Shown: one piece after another, positions 57,097 to 64,000 of the stretch
Layout: each line of letters begins with the position of its first letter
How positions within the stretch are numbered: position 1 is the first letter of the stretch
Source of the DNA: Selaginella moellendorffii
Taxonomy: Eukaryota; Streptophyta; Lycopodiopsida; Selaginellales; Selaginellaceae
DNA length: 64,000 bases
Reading direction: 5' to 3'
NCBI RefSeq assembly: GCF_000143415.4
Contig: NW_003314305.1
Span: 624,196-688,195, forward strand
Notes under the pieces: generated by a model
The model's database searches: none
Seen by the model: only the letters and a program-made list of their open reading frames with translations
What the model was told of the DNA's origin: nothing
Program-made: the position numbers and the translations under genes

Positions 57097-59095
57097 ATGG
57101 ATGCAGCGCTCACAGCGGTGTACCTCTTTCTCTTTCACGCTGCTGCGCAGGATTTGTGTTCCAGGAAGTGCGGGAGCTTCACTGCCGACTATCCGTTTGG
57201 CTTCGATCGCGGATGCGGGCCTCCGGAGTTTGAGCTCAACTGCAGCAGCGCAGGCAAGCCTCTCCTCCAGACCGTCGCTGGCCAGTTCGAGATCCTCGAG
57301 GCGACAGCAACGACTTTGATCGTCGAAACTTCCAGGCTCAAGAGCAACTCGTGCACCGGAGCTGAGGCGTTCTTTGATGTCGGCTCCACTGCTCCATACA
57401 CTCTGTCAGCAAACAATGAGTTCTTCGCAAGAGGTTGTTCTGTAGAGGGTTCTTACACAGCAGATGCGGAGAGTACACAGCACTGTGAAACGGGCTGCCA
57501 ACCCGGTCGCGAGCCGAATATCCGGAATCCTTTCTGTGAAGAACTCGAGTGCTGCATCCTGACTATTCCGTCTGGAAAACGCAGCGTTATCATCAAGAGC
57601 AGTGCTAACAACGGTACTAGCGACTGCGGCTACTCTAGCGTGATCTTTCCACCGAGCTACCAAGTAGTAACTTACGGGATTGAGTTGCTTTGGGCCATGC
57701 CAGGTAACTGCTCCACTTCTGCGCATCTGTGCTCTCTGAATGCTACGTGCTTGGATGCACCCCATCAACCTGGGTTTTTCAACTGCATTTGTAACACAGG
57801 ATCAGGAAATGGCTTCTCGAATGGAACGGGCTGCTCAGGTAAGCAAAAAAATCTAGAATACCTTTCTTATCCCTCACCAGCACAAGATTCTTAAGTTGTT
57901 TTGTATAGCTGTAGTGGATCACTGTGCGAGCTCTCCCTGCTCGGAGGGAGCAATCTGCGTCAACGACCTAAACTCGTTTACATGCAAGTGTAGACAAGGA
58001 TACAAAGGAAACGCTACCAGTGGCTGCAGGAAAACCGACGTCTTTCAGCACATCACGAGTGGACCTGTTCTTCTGGTCGTAGCTGCTGCGATACTAGCCG
58101 GCTCTATCTGCGTCTGCATCGTAAGAACGAAAAAGTTAGGCCGCAAGAAGGGCTTGTTTCCAAAGCTCGGAAGCCTCGCTCACCTCCAGCTCGAGTTCAA
58201 GCAGAACGCCACCTTCTTCTCCTTCGACGAGCTCTCGAGAGCAACGCAGAACTTCAAGGCCGAGCTCATGCTGGGAACCGGCAGCTTTGGCACAGTCTTC
58301 CAAGGAGTCCTGGACGACGACACTCCAGTGGCGATCAAGAAAGCCAACAGCACCACAGGCCCCCGGATCCAGCAGTTCCTCAACGAAGTCACCATCCTCT
58401 CGCAGGTAAACCACCGCAACCTCGTCAAGCTCCTCGGCTGCTGCCTGGAAACCGAAGTCCCACTCTTAGTCTTCGAGTTCGTCCCGAATGGAACTCTCTT
58501 CGAGCACTTACAGCACAGGAGATCTTCGATCCTCAGTTGGGAGAGACGCTTGCAAATCGCCATCGAGACCGCCGAGGCCATCTCCTATCTCCATTCCTCC
58601 GCGGCACAGCCGATCTACCACCGCGACGTCAAGTCCACCAACATCCTCCTGGACGAGAAGTTCACTGCCAAGGTAGCGGACTTCGGGATATCGAAGTTAG
58701 TGAGCCTGGAAGCCACGCACGTCTCCACCACCGTGCATGGAACTCCAGGCTACATCGATCCACAGTACCAGCAAAACTATCAGCTTACCGACAAGAGCGA
58801 CGTCTACAGCTTTGGAGTGGTGTTGCTGGAGCTCATCACGGGGCAAAAGCCTGTGGATTTCTCGCGGAACTCCTCGGACAAGAATCTCACCGCATTCTCG
58901 CTCGCTTACATCCAGAGCAGCCGGATCGAGGATATTATCGACAAGGGCCTGGAGCTGGGAGACGAGAGAGCCAAGATTTCGAGCATACAAGAGGTAGCAA
59001 ACCTAGCGATCCGATGCCTCGAGTTTAATCGGGAGAACAGGCCGGCGATGAGGAGTGTGGCCGAGGAGCTGATGAAGATCTCCGCCGCGTCGTGA
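57097..59095 (+). CDS. Wall-associated-kinase-like receptor kinase (WAKL) 1
   Basis: Two exons (57097-57838 and 57909-59095). Signal peptide [18 protein letters not shown] precedes a GUB_WAK_bind cysteine-rich domain ([20 protein letters not shown]) and an EGF-like segment ([16 protein letters not shown]), then an EGF-Ca motif ([35 protein letters not shown]). Transmembrane helix [20 protein letters not shown]. The kinase has [33 protein letters not shown] and a C-terminal [22 protein letters not shown] type and apparently active. WAKs sense cell-wall pectin fragments at the plasma membrane. The related gene at the right edge is in opposite orientation, with a shared exon plan. Confidence 0.93.
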
Positions 59096-59414
59096 TTGCC
59101 GCGATCAATCGCTCTGCCCATTTGAAATGCCAAACAAAGATCAAACTTTTTTAGGGCTCTTCAACACCTAGTTGCAAGAATATGCGGTGATAGCTCTCTC
59201 TTTTTTTCATTGTGATTTTCATTTGTATTAATTTAGATCAGTTCAAAGTAAAGTTAATGGGATGGAAGGGAATAAAAGCAAGTGTTACTTTTTCTTCTGT
59301 TATTTTCTTTGAATGTTTCCAATAATAATGAAAGAACAGTGTCACCATTGTGGCAAATCTTTTATTTTATTAGATTTATTTAAAAGGGATAAACTGATTT
59401 GTGCTAATGCTCTA

Positions 59415-59458
59415 GAATCTTCTGGAATATCACCATTCTAGAATATTCTCGAATGTTC
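59415..59458 (+). promoter_or_regulatory. Perfect heat-shock elements
   Basis: 59415-59427 is GAAtcTTCtgGAA, three alternating units without mismatch. 59436-59458 is five alternating units (TTC-GAA-TTC-GAA-TTC with 2-base gaps), also without mismatch. Established HSF binding sites have this nGAAn/nTTCn array. They lie 80-120 bp before the sHSP ATG. Confidence 0.85.
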
Positions 59459-59537
59459 ATGGCTCTGTGGAGCAATCTCTTGGCCCCAGCATCGATCAAA
59501 AGTTTATTAGATCTCATCTCTTTTCTAAGTTCTAGAC

Positions 59538-59984
59538 ATGGCTTTGCATTTCTATCGCGGGAATGGCAGCAGCATCTTCGATCCCTTTGAGGAGCTCTCA
59601 TCGATCTTAGCTGGTGGCAACGAGCCGTCGAAGCAGATGGCCAGGGATGCAAGCGCCATCGCTAACACTCGCGTCGATTGGCTTGAGACGCCCGAAGCGC
59701 ACGTCTTCAAGGCCGATCTCCCGGGGCTGAGCAAGGAGGAGGTGAAGATCAGCGTGGAGGATGGGCGCACTCTCCAGATCAGTGGCGACAGGAAGAAGCA
59801 CGAGACACAGAAGAGCGATAAGTGGCACCGCGTGGAGCGCAGCTATGGGAGCTTCTTGAGGAAATTCCGCCTGCCCGAGAGCGCCAATGTGGATGCGATC
59901 AAAGCCCAAGTGGAGAATGGCGTGCTTACTGTCACAGTGCCAAAGATCCCCAAGCCACAGCCAAGAACAATCCAAGTAGAATAG
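59538..59984 (+). CDS. Class I small heat-shock protein (HSP20)
   Basis: Single exon, 148 residues, intronless as usual for cytosolic sHSPs. N-terminal arm [20 protein letters not shown], then the alpha-crystallin domain from [20 protein letters not shown] through [40 protein letters not shown] and the beta-9/C-terminal [20 protein letters not shown]. The class I type is shown by [20 protein letters not shown]. No signal peptide; cytosolic. Oligomeric holdase for unfolded proteins in heat. Perfect HSEs upstream predict strong heat induction. It lies between the WAKL gene and the JMJ22-like gene on the same strand. Confidence 0.97.
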   Translation: MALHFYRGNGSSIFDPFEELSSILAGGNEPSKQMARDASAIANTRVDWLETPEAHVFKADLPGLSKEEVKISVEDGRTLQISGDRKKHETQKSDKWHRVERSYGSFLRKFRLPESANVDAIKAQVENGVLTVTVPKIPKPQPRTIQVE

Positions 59985-60111
59985 AGGAGTGATCTCATAG
60001 ATGATTGGAAATCTAGATTCTAGCCCTCTTGTTTGAGTTATATACTAATAAAGGTAGTGGAAATTTTGCACGTAATTAAGGAGGAGGTGAATTTTACTAA
60101 GTCAGCACAGT

Positions 60112-60138
60112 TTGACTTTACGTTGACCTTCATTGACT
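60112..60138 (+). promoter_or_regulatory. Three W-box cores with one-turn spacing
   Basis: TTGACT 60112-60117, TTGACC 60123-60128 and TTGACT 60133-60138, with starts 11 and 10 bp apart, about 40-65 bp before the ATG of the JmjC gene. The same helical face arrangement suits cooperative WRKY binding (inference). Confidence 0.5.
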
Positions 60139-60176
60139 TCTAGTCTCCCATCAACAGCCCTAGCGAGCCCTATCGC

Positions 60177-61946
60177 ATGGAAGGCAAACGTAAGAGAGGC
60201 GGCAAGAAGAAGACGAGGAAGAAGAAGGATGCCAAGGTTCGTGTAGCAGCACCGCATTCTAGCGATGAGTCGGAGGATCGTGGGGTTGAGAGCCCTGGTG
60301 TGGAATTCGGGCTCGCATTCGCATCCAGGCACTGCGCCGTCCAGCCGCTGGGGAATCTCCTCTTCACGGGCAGGCAAAATATTCGTGATCCAGGGCTTGG
60401 GAGTCTCCAGCGTCTCAGCGATGAGATCGTCAGTGATATTCTGGCGCTGCTGGATGCCAAGGATCTGGCGCGGTCGGGCGTCTCGAGCAAGGGATTCTAT
60501 GTTTTCAGCCACCAGGAAGCGCTGTGGCGGAATCTGGTCCTCGCGGAGCTGAAAGGAGGATTTTTGTTCCAAGGGAGCTGGAGAAAGACCTACGTCTCAG
60601 CTCGATCGGCTTGGACAAAGGTAAGGTGTTCTTTGAGAGCTTTGTTCGTGGAAGAAGGTTTTGATAGTTTTTGTTTCTTTCCATTCAGGAAGAGGATTTC
60701 TCTTCTCGATCGGCTTGTACAAAGGTAAGGTGTTCTTTGGGACTTTGTTCTGGAAGAAAGTTTTGATAGTTTGTGTTTCTTTTCTTTGCCAGAAAGAGGA
60801 CTTCTCTCCTGTCAAGGTACTACTAATGACTGCTTTCTTGGCATCGTTCTAAGGTTCTCGTAATGTTCTTCTAGGTGGAAGACTTCTATTCGGACTACTT
60901 GTTCCAGAGCTGGCTTTGTGCCAGTGTGGAGATCAAAGACGAGTGGATTTCCAGGGACAACATCGAGCGCAGAAGCCACCTTTCAGTCGATGACTTTGTA
61001 CGCGATTTCGAGAGGCTGAACAAACCAGTTCTTCTCACCGATGCTATCAACAACTGGCCTGCGCTGAAACGATGGAACCAGGACTATTTACTCGATCTGT
61101 GTGGGGACGTAGACTTTGCTGCTGGTCCAGCTGACATGACGCTCAGCAACTATTTCGTCTATGCGAAGTCCGTGAAAGAGGAGCGACCTCTCTACTTGTT
61201 TGATCCAAAGTTCGGGGAGAAAGTTCCGCAGCTGGCTGCCGACTATGAAGTTCCTGTCTACTTCAGGGAGGACCTTTTCTCGATACTGGGGAAGGAGAGG
61301 CCCGACTATCGGTGGCTTATACTCGGGCCTGCAAGGTCTGGCTCCTCGTTTCATATTGATCCTAACAGCACTTCGGCTTGGAACGCAGTGGTCAAAGGTT
61401 CCAAGAAGTGGATCCTGTATCCTCCGGGTGCTGTTCCTCCTGGTGTTCATCCCAGCCCGGATGGAGTGGACGTAGCAACTCCGGTGTCCATCACGGAATG
61501 GTTTATGAACTTCTATCACGAGACAAAGCGGGCCAAGCATAAACCGGTGGAGTGCGTTTGCAAAGCAGGCGAAGTCGTTTTCATACCAAACGGCTGGTGG
61601 CACATTGTTATAAATCTGGAAGACTCGATCGCCATCACGCAGAACTACGTTAGCAGGTATTTCTGGTGTATGCGACGTCGCTGATGGCTAACATGTCATT
61701 TTTGCTAGGAGCAACATCCTGAATGTTCTGGATTTCCTTAACAAGCCAAATTCCCAGGATTTGGTCTCAGGAACAAAAGATCGCGTTAACTTATACGACA
61801 AGTTCAAATCCAGGTACGAGGAGCTTCATCCCGGGTCATTGGAACAACTCCGGAACGAGAAAAGAGCTCAGGAATCTCAAAAGAAGCGGTCTGTTTGGGA
61901 GAGTGTAACTTCTGGCGGTGATTTTCGATTCAATTTCGGCAGTTGA
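60177..61946 (+). CDS. F-box and JmjC domain protein (JMJ22-like)
   Basis: Five exons: 60177-60620, 60689-60724, 60793-60816, 60875-61656, 61709-61946, all in phase. A basic N-terminal tail (MEGKRKRGGKKKTRKKKDAK) suits nuclear localisation. F-box at about residues 80-125 (LQRLSDEIVSDILALLDAKD). JmjC core: KPVLLTDAINNWPALKRWNQ, then SSFHIDPNSTSAWNAVVKGS, with the HxD pair of the Fe(II) site, WILYPPGAVPPGVHPSPDGV, and the third ligand His in FIPNGWWHIVINLEDSIAIT. Family: JMJD6-type 2-oxoglutarate oxygenases; Arabidopsis JMJ22 demethylates H4R3 in light-dependent seed germination. Exon 2 and its intron are a tandem copy of the exon 1 end, adding 12 residues. Confidence 0.93.
60601..60802 (+). 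repeat. Tandem duplication of an exon-intron unit (about 104 bp)
   Basis: CTCGATCGGCTTG(G/T)ACAAAG plus the following GTAAGGTGTTCTTTG intron occur at 60601 and again at 60705, with the same intron interior (GAAG..GTTTTGATAGTTT..GTTTCTTT). Exons GAAGAGGATTTCTCTTC and AAAGAGGACTTCTCTCC after each intron correspond. Unit period 104 bp. Confidence 0.85.
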
Positions 61947-62047
61947 AAACAGTAGAGGTAAAAACTTTCAAAGACATTATTTTCTTGGAGTCTCAAGTTT
62001 TCTCTTGCAGTTGTCAAAGAATATTGCAAAAGTTTGTTAGAAACTTC

Positions 62048-64000
62048 TTACTCCATAAGGGGTTGCATTGCCTTTTTAAGCTCTTCAAGAACAAACTTCA
62101 TTGTCGGCCTGCTACTTCCGTCGAACTGTAAGCACAAAGCTGCCAAGTTTGCAACTTTTGCAACGCACTCCAGCATTTCTGGAGTTCTAGCATCCAACCT
62201 CTTGTCGATCAACTCGCTGATGGCTCCTCTTTGTATGACGCTCATTGCAAATGTGGACAGGTTTTTATCTGAAGCACAGCGAGAGAAGTCTACAGGCATC
62301 TGACCTGTTATTAGCTCCAAGATGACTACTCCAAAGCTGTAAACGTCGCTCTTATCTGTAAGCTGATAGCTTTGCTGGTACTGTGGATCTATGTAACCCG
62401 GTGTTCCATGCAGAGTTGTGGAAATGTGAGTGGAATCTATGGGTACCAGCTTGGAAATCCCAAAGTCCGCTACTTTGGCCGTGAGCTTTTCGTCCAACAA
62501 GATGTTCGAGGATTTGACGTCCCGGTGATATATCGGCGGAGAAGCTGCAAAGTGAAGGTACGTAAGAGCCTCCGCTGTCTCCGTCGCAATTCTTAAACGG
62601 TTTTTCCAGGATAATGTATCTCCGCGTCTGTGCAGATGCTCGTACAGTGTTCCTCTTGGCACGAACTCGTAGACCAAGAGAGGTACCTCTCTTTCTATGC
62701 AACATCCCAGCATCTTGACGAGATTTCTGTGGTTCACTTTCGAGAGGATAGTAACCTCGTTCAGAAACTGTTGAATGCGAGGGGCATTGCCGTTGTTGGC
62801 TTTCTTGATAGCCACCGTGGTGCCGTCGTCCAGTTTACCCTTGTAGACTGTGCCAAAGCTGCCAGTGCCTAGCTTGAGGTCGCTTCTGAAGCACTTGGTG
62901 GCTCTCTCCATCTCTGCCCAGGTAAAGATCCTTGAGTTTTCTTTGAAACTGGCCTGAAGATGTTTCAAGTTTCTAGTTGACAGTGCGGACAATTTCGGCC
63001 GGAACTTCCAGAGGAAAAATCCAAAAACGAGAAGAGCTGGTGCGCCTATAGCTGATGATCAACGTGGAAGACACGTTTAAGAAGCAAGCTTTTCTCTTTA
63101 AGTAGCTCACCAGGAAGAAGAATAACGTATCGCTTTATCGCGCAGCCACCAGTCAAGGTACCGTTTCCTTCATACCCCGCCAAACACTTGCAACGAAATG
63201 ATGTTCCTTCGTTGATACAGCGAGCTTTTGGTGCACACGATCCGGGGCTACAGTGATCAACAGCTAAAACCAAGGAAAACAACAAAGAGAAGAGTATGCT
63301 TCCTCGTCAAATCTGGATAGACTTACGCAAACAGCCACTTCCATTGCGGTATCCGTCACCAGCAAATCCATCCTTGCACAAGCAGTTGTAACCCGGTACG
63401 TTGCTCGCGTTTACGCAGTTAGCGTTTGTAGAACAGAGATTTATGTCATCGACTGAAGCGCAGGTGCTCCCAGGTACCTCCCAGATCAACTCAACGCCAT
63501 AGCTCGAGTCACTAGGCACGTAGCTCTTTGGGAAGATCACGCTGGAGAAGCCGCAAGACCTTGGAGCACAGCTCGTCAAAACAACACTCCGAGCTCCAGC
63601 CGGAATCGTGGTGACGCAGCAGTCTTCAAGCGTGCAAAACGGATTGCGGGCGCTAGCGGTGCGATTGCGGGAGTTGGGACAACCGGTCTGGCACCTGGAC
63701 GCAGTCGGGTAGAGATCCGTGGAGTAGTTGCCCCCGGCATTGCAACCGGTGAGGAAGAACTCGTTGTTCCCGGAGAGGAAGTATGGAGACGTTGGCTTCA
63801 AGCCCAAGCTCGCGGTGGCCTCGCTCCCGTTGCAAGACGTGGCCTTGAGGCTGGTCGCGTCGATCACCAGAGTCGTGGCAGTGACCTGGAGGACACGGAA
63901 GCTCTCGGTGTCGGTGCGGAGGAGGAGAGCGAAGTGCTCTTGGTGGTGCTGCTTGGAGGTGCTACACTCGAGTTGGAGCTGGGGGTGACCGCATCCAGGA
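62048..64000 (-). CDS. Wall-associated-kinase-like receptor kinase (WAKL) 2, 5' end beyond window
   Basis: Minus-strand gene of at least three exons, partial at the right edge. Extracellular part: GUB_WAK_bind (GCGHPQLQLECS), then NPFCTLEDCCVTTIPAGARS, an EGF repeat (YNCLCKDGFAGDGYRNGSGC) and an EGF-Ca motif (AVDHCSPGSCAPKARCINEG). Hydrophobic span APALLVFGFFLWKF. Kinase: [55 protein letters not shown] type. Highly similar to the gene at 57097 and sharing its exon plan, so the two are an inverted duplicate pair. Its stop is 101 bp from the stop of the convergent JMJ22-like gene. The N-terminus cannot be seen. Confidence 0.92.

Overview
The window is nuclear DNA of a land plant. Genes are dense and split by many short introns (about 40-90 bp, GT..AG). 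Recognisable plant families include P-class and tandem-motif PPR proteins, wall-associated-kinase-like receptors, TRS120, pectin acetylesterase, MED4, a two-domain DJ-1 protein and a class I small heat-shock protein. Very short introns, runs of PPR genes and a moderate GC content fit a lycophyte, most likely Selaginella (inference; no search was run).

Layout. 0-9 kb: 3' part of TRS120/TRAPPC9 (+), RhoGDI (-), a degenerate repeat field, a CBP3/UQCC1-type complex III assembly chaperone (+), a small TATA-driven unknown gene (+), and AP-3 sigma (-), which is made of exons too small for long ORFs. 9-15.4 kb: three tandem alpha-tubulin genes. The last two lie in an almost perfect 2308-bp tandem duplication, and the middle gene is a 5'/3' chimera. 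15.6-19 kb: an SCYL2-type pseudokinase. 19.2-22 kb: a coiled-coil gene, decayed gene fragments and a small secreted-peptide gene with a W-box cluster. 22-27.8 kb: three intronless PPR genes, two of them head to head (45 bp between ATGs) and two in tandem (36 bp apart).

27.9-44.9 kb is gene-poor. It holds a katanin p60 pseudogene remnant; two diverged copies of an RT-bearing element (GIPMG and YMDD motifs); a 2760-bp TG..CA insertion with a TTTGG target duplication in one copy (solo-LTR-like, carrying a minisatellite between inverted repeats); and a 4.2-kb composite flanked by about 550-bp inverted repeats. The composite carries decayed, inverted and circularly permuted copies of the 18.0-25.7 kb locus (SCYL2, coiled-coil fragment, peptide gene, PPR genes).

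45-64 kb is gene-rich again: MED4 (-), an unresolved lineage-specific gene (-), a BCS1-like AAA ATPase (+), pectin acetylesterase (-), GH27 alpha-galactosidase (-), tandem-domain DJ-1 (-), a WAK-like receptor kinase (+), a class I sHSP with perfect heat-shock elements (+), a JMJ22-like F-box/JmjC protein with a duplicated micro-exon (+), and a second WAK-like kinase (-) cut by the right edge.

The genes are unlinked housekeeping or defence functions. The relationships that matter are evolutionary: unequal crossing over in the tubulin array, segmental copying from the SCYL2-PPR block, an inverted WAKL pair, and element insertions.
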